This document shows positions 1 to 12,862 of a stretch of DNA of 64,000 nt, piece by piece. The translations under genes and the position numbers were made by a program. Source of the stretch: Jacaranda mimosifolia (Eukaryota; Streptophyta; Magnoliopsida; Lamiales; Bignoniaceae); NCBI GenBank assembly GCA_018894105.1, contig CM032125.1, positions 27,637,032 to 27,701,031 on the forward strand. Reading direction: 5' to 3'. The notes below the pieces were generated by a model, which had not been told where the DNA came from, did no database searches, and worked only from the letters and a program-made list of their open reading frames with translations. Positions within the stretch are counted from its first letter, which is position 1. The number at the start of each line of letters is the position of its first letter.

Positions 1-602
1 AACTTTTTCCTGTAACAAGATCCTTTGATTTTAATTATTTTAATTACAAAATTATTTTTACTAACATTTTATAAATTTTGAGATCTTATTTATAAAAGGC
101 AAATCACATAATTAGTCCCTAAAGTTTTATTTTAGAATCAGTTTAGTACTCAATCTTCAAAAGTTCATCTTTTAGTCCATGACGTTAATATATCGTTTTA
201 TTCTAATTCTAAAAATCACTTTCCGGGTGTATTAGACCTGAAAATTGATCAATTTTGGTATTTTAAGGGCAAAATTGTCAATTTGAGACTTTATGTTCCA
301 CTTTAGTACCAATTTAAGGTTTTATGTTCTGTTTTAGTCCTTATGTCACTTTTTTCTTTTTTCTTTTTGTTTTTTTATGCCAATAGATACAATTCTTAAT
401 ATATTTGATAATTACATGATAAAAGTACTAAAATACTTTTTAATTGGCAAAAATTGTGCCACATTCTTTGCTATTCATCGGAATAATCCATTCTTAAATA
501 TATATACACCACTTTGATACTGCCCCAAGTCACACAAATATTTTTATGTTTAGTTGTTGATTCAATCTATCTAAAATGCATATATTAGGAGTGATTAAAC
601 AA

Positions 603-948
603 CTATTTCAAAAACGATTTGAATGGATTATTGACATGAATAATAGCGGTCACAGTGAAGGTGCGGCCATGATAGCCTAGAAAACAACAACCATAGTTAT
701 TGTTTCTCAAGGTGGTGTGGCAGCATGGCAACTTGAAAAACAGCGGCCATGGAACCATTTGTATAGGCATCCTCATGGCTACCATGGCCCTGTCTATGCG
801 GGCAACCTGTGGCTTGGTGAGGATAGGGCAATTGGGCGATGGGGGTGTGAATTGCAAAGGTATGGGGTATAGGGGGTGAGTTTGTTGGGAGTGGTTGCCA
901 TGGCCAGCCATCGTGGAGTGATGGCAGGGCAATTGGTAGCAGGGATGG
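603..948. other. GC-richer segment inside the MULE; possible captured gene fragment
   Basis: This stretch is much richer in G and C than the DNA around it and, once the solo LTR is removed, continues at 3987-4020. The minus strand is open across 1079-603 with a His/Pro-rich translation, but the ORF runs into the LTR, so it cannot be an intact original gene. I do not recognise the product. Mutator-like elements often carry such host fragments (Pack-MULEs). That is inference here. Confidence 0.3.
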
Positions 949-3900
949 TGTAGCAGCCCACTAGGAATATAGCCAAAAGTCGGAATGCCACTCAATCCAA
1001 TCCTAAAGCATGCAATATCATATCCGAAAGACCCATAAATTTTTTTCCCCAAAATTCTCCAATAACCCACAATGATCACAAATCACAGCATACTTTAAAT
1101 TTAAGATAATAATATCAGGGTGCGGAAGCCATACATTATCGTCATTCAAAACAAGAACTGACATAAGAAAGATCATTTATACATGCTAAAAGTTTCATAC
1201 CCGTCATGACATATCACGACATTTCTAATACCCATATATATACAAGGTAATTACATATGTGAATATACATTCACCCAACTCTACTACATATATATCCATA
1301 TAACCTCTGTCCTCAGCTCGAGTCTTCTATATCAACCTATCGGTAAGAAATAATGATGCGAGGGTGAGTCATCAAGACTCAGTGAGGAATAAAGCACAGT
1401 ACAAGATGGCTATTAGAATCAATAATAATAATAATAATAAGGCTCGTTAACACATAACTTCAGCAACTCAACAACATGTCAAAATAAAGAAAACACATTT
1501 TCAAGCAAAAATATTCACTAGGTCGGAATGCTGTATCCGTCAGCTCAAAAGGCCTGGGATCATCTTGACCGTTGCTGTTTGGGAGCTATAGAGCATCTCA
1601 ATCGATCACAGTCGGGAGGAAATACAAATGGCTTAGTTGGCTTGGCTTCAACCTGTTCCAGACTGGGAACTCACTCCAGCCTTATTGCTCCACGAGCTAA
1701 AACAATTTAAAAGTGCAAGCCCAACAGACTATGCATATCAAATAAAAGCAACTATGGATATTAGAATATCCTTATGCCCCCATAACAATAGAATTGTTCA
1801 ACAATAACAATCCAATAATCACAATGGCACGAGCATCAGCTCGGTAATAACAATAGCACAAGCATGACAACTTAGCAACAACAATGGCACAAGCACAACG
1901 GCTTGGCAAGGCTCTTGACCCAATAATTCTCATGTATCATTTTTAAAACAAACTTTCCAATTATCAATTTGCCAACATAGCAGAATAAGTGAACAATTAT
2001 GCCGACACAGCAAATCCACGATACACTGATCAATCAAGGAATCAATACGATATTTGACAATTAACAACACCAATTCAATAAGAACGATACAGTAACACTA
2101 TGAAAATTCATGGCGCCAAAACGGTAAATCAATGCGTTCAGAACGATTTCAAGAAAACACAGGCCACTCGGCCGTATAGTTCAATTTTTAGAAAAGAATC
2201 AATTTTCACAAAGCTTCACAGAAGATGATCTGGACAGTCATTTTCGATAAAACCAATCAAATATTAACTAATTCAATTTAAGAGAACCTCACAGGGTTCG
2301 AAAATCAATAACAAAAATCATGGAAAATATCGAATCAGCAGAACCTAACAAGTTCAATGATAACTATAGATTAAGCTCAACAATTCAAAAACCAATGAAT
2401 AGATCCCTCACAGAGGGTAACATTCAACAATCATTCACAGAATACGGTAATCAAACAATATCAACCTTCACAGGGGTTTATCAAAGAATCAATAGGTATA
2501 AGAGTTGCTAGATTGGCGGATCCTCACCTTATCAATCTCAGCAAGAAGTCAGAACTTACTGGTCACCAGGGCCCAAATCCTAGTCACCTATTCAAAAGAA
2601 TAATTTACCAAATAAAGCCCTCGTTCAATCCTGAATATCTCTATCAATCATATCCATATTAATAATAGTCCAATTCAATAATCCTCAACTAACATAATGG
2701 TTAGGGTTTTGCTTTAGCATCATTGCCGCAGGATATACTATACGTACTGGTTGTATGAAATATGTACGGAGTTCAACTTATACTATCAAAACAATACAAT
2801 TGAGTCCTTAGTTTACCAATTTAACCTTATAACAAATACTAGGTCGATAATAACAATCCAATTTTTGTAAAATCCCAAAAATTGTCACTTAAGTCGCAAT
2901 AACATGAAATTAGGATTTTCTATACTTAATAAGCTATCTAACCTATAGTTCACATGAAATAATACCATTCCAGGTTTAGTAAACTTAATTATCGTGCATG
3001 AACGTTCCATTCCTATGAATGGCTATTTTGATCGATCATTTCCTTCATTATCTTTCGAAATACAAGGTTTGAATGAAGAATACATGTATACAAATACATG
3101 TAACAAGCTTAATCTTGATTCCGGACATTTACCCAAATATTGAATTATTAGTAAGGAGAAATGACGATCAGCCCGCATGCATGCTACCTTCTCGACGAGA
3201 CGAACAAATTGCACGGTTGCTGCCGCCGCAGCCAAAGAATTTTGAAACCACCACCAATAGCTGCTCCTCAGCCCTAGCAATCCAATGCTCCAACTAGTTT
3301 TTCATTCTGACACCAGGAGAGTCCTCAATTCGCCGGAAAATCACAGCCCCACCATGATTTTTTGTGAAATTTCTCCTCCTACGGTGGTCCGTTCAACAAT
3401 CTAGAAGCATCGGAATAACCATTGAGCTGAGCCCATCAAAATGGTACCAAATTTCGCCATCAAAAGTTGTTGGAATGAAGACCCATTTCAAGCTTCCCGT
3501 TTCCATCAATTCTTAGCTTTTCCCCAGTGTCTTCGCCAGAAATGGAGGTTGGAGGGGTGGTTTTGGGTTCAGGATGAAAGGATGATGGTGAACATGTGTT
3601 TGTCTCAGGTTGATTCACGGTGGTCGGGTTTTTCGCTGGTGAGAGGAAGGAGATGGTGTACGGTGGTGAAGATGGTGAAGTGAAGGGGAGAAATTGGAAA
3701 ATGTATATATATTTAGGTAGCCTTTCCATATTTACAATTTAACCCCAAAATTTCTGCTAATTTGAGATCAAGTCCCCCAACTATGCCTATTTCAATTTGG
3801 TCCTTGAATTAGTTGTTACTTCACATTGAGTCCATATCTAATAAAAATTTAACATTAACCCCTCTTAGATCAAATAATGGGAAAATTAGATCCTCTAAAT

Positions 3901-3981
3901 TTACCTTTAAACCCACGAATTAAGGATATATATATATTTAAATTCAAAATATTGAAATAAAGAAATTCTAGGGATGTTACA
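949..3981 (+). mobile_element. Solo LTR (~3.0 kb) with perfect 5-bp target duplication GATGG
   Basis: The unit begins TGTAGCAGCCCACTAGGAAT and ends GGGATGTTACA, the TG...CA form of an LTR. It is flanked on both sides by GATGG (944-948 and 3982-3986), the 5-bp duplication typical of LTR retrotransposons. No primer-binding site, polypurine tract or second LTR is seen, so this is best read as a solo LTR left by recombination. It matches the units at 17266-20152 (same orientation) and 12863-15876 (opposite). Shared landmarks are a repeated CCTCACAGGG motif near 2290-2480, a GC-rich Cys/Pro-coding-like island near 3160-3700, and an AT-rich tail of short pyrimidine-rich phrases near 3730-3960. ORFs in 1528-3729 are by-products of this repeat, not genes. 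Superfamily not proven; Ty3/gypsy with long LTRs is likely. Confidence 0.75.
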
Positions 3982-3986
3982 GATGG

Positions 3987-4489
3987 GATTGGTAGAGGGT
4001 GTGGGGTTCAGGGGTAGGTGGGTTTATTATATAAATATAATTATATAGTATATTCATATATTTATGTATATATTTATATTTATTTATTAATATATATTAT
4101 ACAGATATAAATATACACATATAACATAAATATATTATATATTTGTATATATTATATATAAATATATAATATATATACAAAATGAACAAAGTAGAATAAA
4201 TTAGAGAAATAAAAATACAAAACTTAAAAATAATTTTCAAATTTAAAGGGAATGAAAGAAGATATATTAAAATATACTTAAAAGATTAAATAAATTAAAT
4301 TGGAAATATATGAAATAACTAAGGGTCGCATAGTCTTTATATGTTAAAATTAGGGTTGAATTGAAGCAAATCAGGAGCGGGAGGCGGTGTGCATAATTTT
4401 CTAAAACACAAGGAGGTTTTTTGCCTATTTCTTTCATAAGTTTTTTTTTTTTTTTTTTTTTGCCCTTTTGCATTTTTACAGGGGGCAAA
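3987..4489. other. Interior of the MULE: AT-rich, no gene
   Basis: After a short GC-richer remnant the sequence is a simple alternating A/T tract (about 4021-4180) and a poly-T run (4441-4461). No gene was seen. Confidence 0.6.
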
Positions 4490-4955
4490 ATGCAATTTGT
4501 CCTAAAAAAAAGAAAAGAAAAAGTGACTAAAGTGGAACATAAAACTTTAAATTGAGACTAAAGTAGAACATAAAATTTTAAATTGATAATTTTGCCCTAA
4601 AAAATTATCAAAATTGGTTAATTTTAGGCCAAATACCATTGGAAAGTGGTTTTGATGGCTAAAATGAAATAATATATTAACGTTATGGACTAAAAGATGA
4701 ACTTTTGGAAATTGAAGACTAAAGTGATTTTAGAGTAAAACTTTATGGACTAATTATGTGATTTGCCCTTTTATAAAGATACTTCAATAACTTATTATGA
4801 AAATAAGATCTAACATCTCATAAGTTTTAAAAATATTTTATAAAATATAGAAGTTTATAAAATATTACAAATAAGTTTAGCCAACTCTAAACCAACAAAA
4901 AATCGTATCATCTATTTTTAAGGGGAGGAAATTCCAAGCTTATTAGTAAAAATGC

Positions 4956-5660
4956 AAGGGGTGTCAATTTGGGTGGGTTGGGTTGAGTTGGGTTGAGGTA
5001 GAGATATAATATAAAAATACCAAACCTTAACCCATCCCAACCTGATGTTAAACCCAATAGGCTCAGCCATAATCTGATCTACAAAAAATTGTGTTAGGTT
5101 CGGGTTAACCTGATTTTTAGTCAAGTCACCCAACAACCTGATAAACCTAACCCAATCCAACCCAACCTAATAAAACTGACCCGATCTGATCTATTTATTA
5201 TATTTTTTATATTTATAAATTTCAATATTATAATCCAGTAAAAGTTTGATTTACAATAAAATCTAAAATTCAGTATAATCATTAAAGTCGAAGAAATATA
5301 ATAACTTTTAAAACTTATCATGTCCATGAGTACTCTGAATACAAAAAAATAACGAACCATTATTCAGTAATTGAATTTTTAAAATTTTAATTTTTGGATA
5401 TATATTATTTAGATTTTATTTTAATTAGTCAATTTTTTTAGACGAGTTGGGTTATTGGGTCACCTATTTTTTTTTTTTTTTTTTTTCAGGTTAGGTGGGT
5501 TGACTTGAGATCAATCCAATCTTATTATATATTATTTTTCTCGTGTTATTTTCGGATTCGACCAAATTTGACCCAAACCCAAAAACACCAAACTCAGACT
5601 TAATTTTTTTCATGTGGATCATTGTCTGGTTTTCAGATTGAGTTTGATTTTGACATCCTT
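4956..5660. repeat. Decayed hAT-like non-autonomous element (candidate)
   Basis: The left end reads AAGGGGTGTCAATTTGGG and the right end is an inverted form, TTTTGACATCCTT. Both ends are followed inwards by repeated GGGTTGGGTT / AACCCAACCC phrases. Short inverted ends of this kind are common in plant hAT-type non-autonomous elements. No clear 8-bp target duplication remains, so limits are approximate. Confidence 0.35.
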
Positions 5661-6123
5661 ACTTGAAATTTTGCTATAGAAATGTTAAAGAGAGTTCAAC
5701 AAACCTTTTGAGATGAGTTAATAAAAGCATAAGAGAGTAGCTGCATCGACATCAATCAAAAAGTCAAGGGTTTCAAATCTTTAGTCCTTTTTTCGTTGAT
5801 TATGAGTGGGACCGAGGAATATTTTCCATTATTGATGCTTGTGTTTTGGTCATTTGCTATTGTACATTAAACTTTTAATACGTGTAAATAATAAAAGGAA
5901 CAATGGGCTCTTCGGGGACCGCTGCATTTAAGTGTATAGCTTCAACTTAATTCATATAAATTATGATATTCAATTACATATGAATGTGAAATTATGAATT
6001 GATAGAACAAGCTTCAAATATATTTTTGTATATATTTTAAAAAAAGTCAACACTATAAAAATAAGGTATCAACTATATAATTAATTCGCAGTTAATGCTA
6101 AAAATTTATAACTTTAAATTATG
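5661..6123. other. AT-rich intergenic DNA, nothing recognised
   Basis: No ORF of note, no recognisable repeat end and no RNA gene were seen. Confidence 0.5.
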
Positions 6124-6131
6124 AAATATTA

Positions 6132-6231
6132 AATGGCCTTCGGTCCAGTGACATTAGTCTCACACATAAAGTTTCGGGTTTGGGGTTCGAATTTAGTGGG
6201 CTCTCGGGCTGTGTGTGTATAAATAAGAACA
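6132..6231 (+). mobile_element. tRNA-derived SINE
   Basis: A ~100-bp unit with a B-box-like GGTTCGAATTT (6184-6194), a weak A-box-like start (TGGCCTTCGGTCC) and a GTGTGTGTATAAATAAGAAC tail. It is bounded by the short direct repeat AAATATTA (6124-6131 and 6232-6239), which would be the target duplication. The B box and the tail with GTGTGTATAAAT are shared with the SINE at 31604-31670. Confidence 0.55.
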
Positions 6232-6239
6232 AAATATTA

Positions 6240-6865
6240 CGAAATTGACCTAATCAAATTCAAAATAAATGCTCTCATAACTGATGATTATTCTCTTTAT
6301 ATTTATATTAATTTTCTTATATATGATCAATGTATAGCTAATTTATTGCGCGTTCAATTGTACAAGGCCATGGATTGATAGTTAATAATTTTAGTTGCTT
6401 TGAAATTTATATATATATATATATATTCTAAAAAATTATAGCTGTAGCTATAAAATTAATTTCATAACAAATTTTCATATATAATAGATTGATACCTAGT
6501 CTTTTTATAGTGATAGATACTTCCATCTCCACTATCTTTTCTCAATATAAAATAAATAACGTTATAAATATCACGAGAATACTTATTTTATGATAAAAAT
6601 TTAATTTACAAAGGCCTTTTTTTTATTTTCTTTTTAAAAGCTTCTGCTGCCCAAAATATTTTGTTACAATTACTTATGATGTTGTCGTTTTGAAGAGGTC
6701 GGTCGTCTTGTGCATGCTCTATTTTCACAATCTATATATTTTTTATTTCTTGCTAATTGTCCCTAGATGTTTTTTTTAACTCTTTCAAGATAAGATAAGT
6801 TAAAATATGATCTACAAAAAGTGTGTGTGTGGGGGGGGGGGGGGAACATATATTGACAACAAGAT
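6240..6865. other. AT-rich intergenic DNA with a GT/poly-G tract
   Basis: No gene was seen. A (GT)n run followed by about 15 G residues lies at 6822-6844, and a (TA)n run at 6411-6425. Confidence 0.5.
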
Positions 6866-6869
6866 GTCA

Positions 6870-7300
6870 AGTGACAATATTCACAATGTCACTAATTATG
6901 TACATTTACAGGGAAAAAAAAATTTATGTTATGTTTCAATTATGAATTTCATAAATTTCGTAAGAACAAAAATTGTATAAAAGTTGTAACTACCGAAATT
7001 AATGATAAGTTTTTATGTATATTTTCGCTATTGACAATTAAAAATATATATGACATTAATTTAGTTACAATATAATAAAAATTGCCATGATGATCCATTA
7101 TAATATTTGTGATTGATAAGCTAAATATAATTGTTGTCACTATTAATGATATGAGAACTATTATTATGAAAAATGTATGTATATATATATATATGTTGTC
7201 ATTTAATGCATATGTTAGTGACAATTACAAAATAGTCAATTAACATTCATGTACTAATATATTTTTTCCTCGCGTATTGTTGGCTAACAATTATGTTACT
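6870..7300. repeat. Non-coding dispersed repeat (family A), uninterrupted copy
   Basis: This stretch carries the phrases AAAATTGCCATGATGATCC, ATATTTGTGATTGATAAG and repeated GTGACAAT/GTCACTA words. The same order of phrases is found split around the nested elements at 31490-40990, and similar GTCACTAATTATA words occur in the small CACTA-type unit at 26037-27301. It is therefore a relative of those repeats that lacks the later insertions. It is probably a non-autonomous DNA element, but its ends were not identified. Confidence 0.45.
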
Positions 7301-7311
7301 ATATATAAAAA

Positions 7312-7691
7312 AGATTAAGCTTATGAAAATATTTATTGTATAAGATGTTTGAGAACTTATAAGATACTAAAAAGTATTTGGTAAATTTAAAAAAAAAAAA
7401 AAAAGCTTATAAGCTTTTGAAATAAGATGTTAGAAGCTTGCTCTTTCTAAAAACAATAAGAAATTCTTAACTTATTTTTAAGACTTTAACAAGCTCCCTT
7501 AATTGTTATTATATTAATTACAAAATTGTCATTATTAATATCTTATAAGCTCCAAAATCTTAGTTTATCCAAACACTTTAAAAATTTATTTAAAAAAAAA
7601 AAAACAAGAGCTAGCGTATTATAAACTTAAAAAACATCTTTTAAGATATAAGAGTTTATAAGATCTTTTAAATAAATTTAGCCAGACATGT
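7312..7691 (-). mobile_element. Tourist-like MITE (PIF/Harbinger type), diverged
   Basis: The right end, read on the minus strand, is CTGGCTAAATTTATTTAAAAG, matching the left end of the intact MITE at 43634-43980. The interior has the family signature of many CTTATAAG and GAGCTTATAAG words and poly-A. The left limit is approximate and no clean target duplication was found. Confidence 0.5.
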
Positions 7692-9870
7692 CATCGAATA
7701 ATGGTCTTTTCATCCAAGGTCTTGGCCAGCCCAACGTTTATGCTTTCCGTTTCTAATTTATTTTTAATAAGCTCTTGAAATAATAGAGTTTTCTGTTGTT
7801 TTTATTGTCTTGAACATATGAGTTTGAGTTTGGTAATTAAAGTTATGAATTTTTTTGAAGTTTCACGCCTTGAAAGAAGTACAGATGCAACCCAATCGTA
7901 TATAATCAATAACTAATGTTTATTTAAGAAAATGTTCAATAACTAAATGTAAGTTTAGTTTAAATTTAAAAACATTGGAACTTTGATATAAAATTTTCAT
8001 TTAATATAAGATATAATCGTTAAATTACAATCTAGGCTTGATTCAAAGATTAAATTCATAATTGTTGACAATAAAAACTAATTAGAAAACTAGACTTATT
8101 CAGTTAAGAAGTATTGAACTGATTGGGACTTGGACTCTGAAAAAATGTGATCTTATGAATAAAGTTGTAAAAGTGTTAGAAAGAATAATTATCAGATAAT
8201 TAACCCAAATAATATAAGAATAATTCAGTTAAGAGGTATTGAACTAATTCTTTCTAAAATAAATTAACTATTTTGATTATCATTTTAAAAATTCACTCAA
8301 ATGGATATTAGAATAAAAGTTCAACTTAAATCTAATGTAGAGTACGGGACACCATATGCAATAAACATTAGATTTGGACCAATTCCCAATGATTAAATAA
8401 TAGAAATATTAAATAATTAAATTATGTATTTATAGTACAATAAAGATATTTAATTAAATTAGAATAGACAGATTTAAATAATATCAGTTAGATCTTTTGA
8501 TATATAATTGAACTGTTAGGAAACTTAGTAGGTGATACTAAATAAGATAGAACCTTACACTTTGTAACATTTAATTATACCTTAAGTATCAATAGATCAC
8601 GTAATTATTAGTAGGTTAAATTAAATTGATTTGAGTTAAATAATTGTAAAGAATGAAAATAACTATTAAAATTTTGCAACTTAATAAATAACTAGTGTGC
8701 CTTCCACGTACAACTAAATTTAGATCATGTTTAAATCAAAATGAATAATAATGGTTAAGTATGTAATTACTCAGTTGATCAGGAATAACTTGGGTTTAAA
8801 TATCTCAACATTGGATTAAGATATAAGAAAGGATTGTCAAATGAATTGAAGTGGAGTTAAAGAACAACTTTGGTAAAAGAACTGATATGAGTGTGTTAAC
8901 TAAAATATCAGATACTAGACAGGGCAATGTGAGCTAGTGCGATTACTGAGGGTGCACTAATGGGGAACCGAATGTACTCGAATTAATTGAATAAATATCC
9001 ATCAAGACTATAAGTGAGACTTATCAATAGCATAAGCTAAAGATAATGGTACCAATAATATGCTTAACAATTCATTAGATCAGAATCTTATACTAAGTTA
9101 TCTTAAGCATTTTGGTATAGAAACAAGATTAGATAAATACTACATGATAAAATAAATTAAACACTAAAGTTGAATAAGGATGCCAGGTATATATACACTT
9201 ATGATTTATATGATTTAAAGAATTAATATAATGTTGATTTAGGTCATCTTACAATAAATCCTTGGATTGACTAGGAAGCAAGGACTTGAGTGTCCATATG
9301 GCTAAGGATTTCTCTGCATCTACCAGGTGAGAGTATACTTGATAATACGAGATTTTCTTGATGGGGAAAGAACATATATACTAGTAAATATATCATTGTT
9401 GCTTGATCCTTCTAAGATGAGGTTATAATTTATTATTTGCTCCATTCCACATAGTTGTGTGACTCTTCCATCGGACTTAAAAGTCCATGCAAACTTCTCT
9501 TCTCTGCCTTGTGTTGTTTGAGCCCTAATTATTCAAGTTCTCAAAATACTCTAAAAATATGAATTTCCTAGAGTGTGTATTAACCGATTTATTTTCACCT
9601 GAGTTTTGAAATGTAAAAAGATTGTGAACCCTAGCTACACATCACCAACTTTACACTAATTTTTATTTGTTAATTCTATCATGATTTATGCTATTTTACC
9701 TAAAATTGACAATTGTATGTGAAAACTGAAAAAGAGATTTTGAAATTTATTTTTCTATCATCGCCATGTCTATCTGGGGATAAACCTAATGTTGATTAAC
9801 TGATTACTTGTTTATCATGGTGAATTGACGTGTTAAGAAAAATGTTGTTGGACATATTATACTACATTCA
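7692..9870. other. AT-rich intergenic DNA, no gene recognised
   Basis: About 2.2 kb with no convincing ORF on either strand. Slightly less AT-rich text at 9240-9660 could be part of an old LTR element (it precedes the truncated LTR at 9880), but no terminal repeats or coding domains are seen. Confidence 0.45.
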
Positions 9871-9879
9871 TTACTAGAT

Positions 9880-10722
9880 ACCCTCAGAGGTGGGCCCTAG
9901 GATTGGCTTCGAAGGACGATCGGGCGGAAATGGGCTGACAGTGGCTAGTCTTTCGATTGGTACCCTACTATATATATATATATATATATATATATTATCC
10001 TATCTCATAGCTAACTGAAGCTAGTTGGTTATGAGCAGGATAAGGCATGCGGTTAGCCATGCCTTGTGCATGTTTACTAATTCGAGCCGATCACTCGAAA
10101 CTTGGAGGAATAAGGATTTTTGTGTTTTCAAAAGTGGAGTGAAAAGGTAGGAGAACCACCAACAGCAATATTGTAAAAGTGTTTATTAATTTATTCTTGA
10201 TTAATTTTGCTAGCTAGCTGTATTCCTTGAAGAAAAATATGTCGATTGTTTGTCACACTTGAAATTCAAATTTCTACAAAAAGGCAACAAATTTTGTAAA
10301 GTCTTACCACTGGTATGGGAATCATAATGCTTTTTCCTGCTTCTTGTATATTACATTCAAATAATTGTTACTGTGTTGTTGTTCGAACTTATGTGACTGT
10401 GTTGTTTCCTTCTGTTCTTTATCTTAGATAAGAACGAGTGATGAGGGTAGACTAAATTGCGCAAAACATGAGGTAATAAGTCAAATGGATTTATAAATAT
10501 AAAGGTTGTAGTTGGTTGAACTATTGTCGTAGATATGACAAATGGGTGGGAAGGGTTAAGTGTAATTTATGATATTTTGGTTATAAGTGCAACTGTTGAT
10601 GGATGTCACTTGTGGAGATTAAATATTTAGGGTTCTAAAAGAATTATTTTCTCTTATCTAGAAAGCTTGTGGTATAGAATGGGTAGCCGACCAAGCAAGT
10701 ACCTCCCGATTGGGGTGTTACA
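9880..10722 (-). mobile_element. Truncated member of the 3-kb LTR family
   Basis: The right end, GGGGTGTTACA, and the preceding ACCTCCCGATT match the terminus of the LTR at 12863-15876. Inside, GACGATCGGGCGG followed by a CTGACAGTGGCTAG phrase matches GACGATCGGGTGAG / CTGACAGTGGTTGG at 14888-14922. The other end is missing and no target duplication can be assigned. It includes a (TA)n run at 9971-9994. Confidence 0.55.
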
Positions 10723-12559
10723 ACAATTTTCATATTATCACTTAATCTTTTATATCTAATAATATCATGTAGGGTCAATAGATGAATGAAAGGGAATAAA
10801 TTTGTGCTATGCAGTATTACAATCCCCCCCCCCCCCCTGGTTTTGAGGTGTTTCCAATACATTCACCAGGCCAAAAAAAAAAAAAAAAAAAAAAGAAAGA
10901 AGAAGAAGAAGAAGAAGAAAGAAAGAAAAAGAAAAGCAAAATCAAACAATGATGAATAGTATTGTTAACTACATCAAGTCATTCTAAATTTGTAAGTTTG
11001 GCTTGGTAGTTTTCACATCAAACTTAATATTACTTTAAACAAAATCAAGTTTTAGTAGAAAGTTCCTTCTAAATTTAAATTAGAGCCAGCCACAAAGAAT
11101 AGATTTGACTTGAATTATATAGTACAAAGTTATAACTTACCCAACGCAATCATCAGAAATGAATAAGAATCAGGGATCGAATGTGGGTGAAATTCCCACT
11201 AATTATTGAGATGTTCAATCGTCTCTCTCCTTTTGTTGGGGTCTGACCCTTACCGGTGAGCAAAATAAGGAGGGAAGAAGCTTTGGTGAACCATCATATA
11301 TAATTCGTGAATAAATGTAAATTTCACTCTAAGTTTTTTTTCTTTCTTTTTTTGATAATTAATTTCGCCCTAAGTTGAGATAGATATTATATGCTTTGCA
11401 TTGCTATGTTTGTTGGGCTCTGCTTGGTTGTGTTGGTTTTCATACAAAGCATAACCTATTGTGCGTAGGCCACATAACATTATTTTTGAGGATATGGGCT
11501 GACCCAGTTTGTCCACTATCCAGCCCAGCTTTCCAAATTCAGACCATAACAGAAACATGGTAATTGGTAAATAAGGCTTAAAATGACACACAAACACCAA
11601 AAATTGGTCAATCTGTTGTTTGTTGTATTTATGTCAAGTGTTGACACCGCTCATTTAAGGGGTGTTTTGAAATTTCTATTTCATTTTTATTTCATCTCCT
11701 ATTCTAATTTGTTGTATTTATATCAAGTCTATCTGATTCTCAATTAATTATTTTTATAAAAAAATATTTAATACATGTGTAATATATTCATGAAATGAAA
11801 TAGAAAATAGAGTAAAAATCTAATAGAGGATTTAAATTGTTTAATGGAGTTAAACTTTACCATTATATAATCTTTTTTGAACAAAAAAAATGTGGTGCGC
11901 TGATTTTCAGAAAAAAATTAAATTTGTCATCAATTTTTTTTTTGTTTGTTTGTTGGGGTGGGGTGGGGTGGGGGGGGGGGGGGTTGTTGTGGGTTAAAAA
12001 TATTCCCTGCCCTGAGAGAAAGCTAAATATAGGATTAGTTATGGGTTTTTTGACCATTTTACAGCCGTTCGTAGTTGGATTTTGCCTGCTTATGCAAACC
12101 GCAAACGTGAAGTTAATAAAAGGGAGGGGTGAAATGTTTTTATATAAATCCACTTTCGAAAAATTGTGACTTGGCACTAATAATACGAATCGTTTTTAAT
12201 TGTATCGCAAAAGTTTCTAAATGCTCCCATTTTGGCCCGTCTTTCGTTTCAACTGTTGAAATTTTCAATTTTCGCCTGGCGACACCGAACATGTAAAATC
12301 CTCGCAATTGACCTCATTTTTCTATTTATTTTTAATTCCATCACTTCTAATAATTATCTTAATTAAGATCTCATTTCATAATCTATAGTTTATTTTGTCA
12401 AAATTACTGTCTTTATTATTAATGTTATTTTAATTTAATATCCAAAAAATGCGGTGTCACACCTCATTATATAATATTTACAATATATATATATATTGAA
12501 CGTCATGGTATTAAAAGAAATTATTATTATTATTATTTAAAGTTGTGAGTACTATCCGA
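10723..12559. other. Intergenic DNA with simple repeats, no gene
   Basis: Contains a C run (10826-10838), a poly-A plus (GAA)n tract (10873-10935), the G-rich tract at 11955-11983, and a ~190-bp AT-rich stretch at 11660-11850 that resembles 24124-24280. ORFs on both strands around 11837-12177 exist only because of the low-complexity tract. Confidence 0.5.
11955..11983 (+). repeat. G-tract, G-quadruplex-prone
   Basis: Several GGGGT units run into about 14 consecutive G residues. At least four G-tracts with one-base loops are present, so G-quadruplex formation on this strand is plausible. It may also be a spot of assembly or sequencing error. Confidence 0.6.
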
Positions 12560-12862
12560 CAACTTCACCTACTTTTTCAAAACAGTTCAATCCGCAGAAT
12601 TTTGTTAAATATGAACTATTAAATAAAAACCACATAAAAAAATTCAAGCTCACATCACATTTATTATATTCCAAATTTCAAACTCATTAAATATGAACTA
12701 TTATAGCCATCTTGTATAAGGAGATTCACTTTTTTGTTCAAAATTAAAAAGTTAAAATGTATTAATAATTTTTCTAATTTAAAGTTCAAAGACGATGGAC
12801 AAGAGGCTATTTAAAAAGTTCAATTTAAATAGAGAATATATAATAGAAACATATAAAGTTTG

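Larger units (their letters stand above)
91..4777. mobile_element. Mutator-like (MULE) element with ~280-bp terminal inverted repeats
   Basis: Positions 91-370 and 4490-4775 are long imperfect inverted repeats of each other. Both outer ends read as a variant of TATAAAAGGCAAATCACATA, and the match continues through several hundred bases with many substitutions. Long inverted ends without terminal-repeat coding capacity suggest a Mutator-like element. I could not find a convincing 9-bp target duplication. Weaker similarity extends outwards from both ends (about 60-90 and 4777-4870), so the true ends may lie slightly further out and the left one may be close to the window edge. No transposase is visible. 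The interior holds a GC-richer segment (603-948) and a solo LTR (949-3981). Alternative: a large foldback element. Confidence 0.5.

Noticed and set aside
603..1079. 158-codon minus-strand ORF
   Set aside because: It crosses the solo LTR junction at 949 and has no recognised domain, so it cannot be an ancestral gene. The GC-rich part is listed only as a possible captured fragment.
3023..3729. Overlapping ORFs on both strands
   Set aside because: They lie in the GC-rich island of the solo LTR and have counterparts in the other LTR copies; repeat-derived.
11837..12177. ORFs of over 100 codons on both strands
   Set aside because: Created by a G/C homopolymer and poly-A/T tracts; low-complexity translation with no domain.
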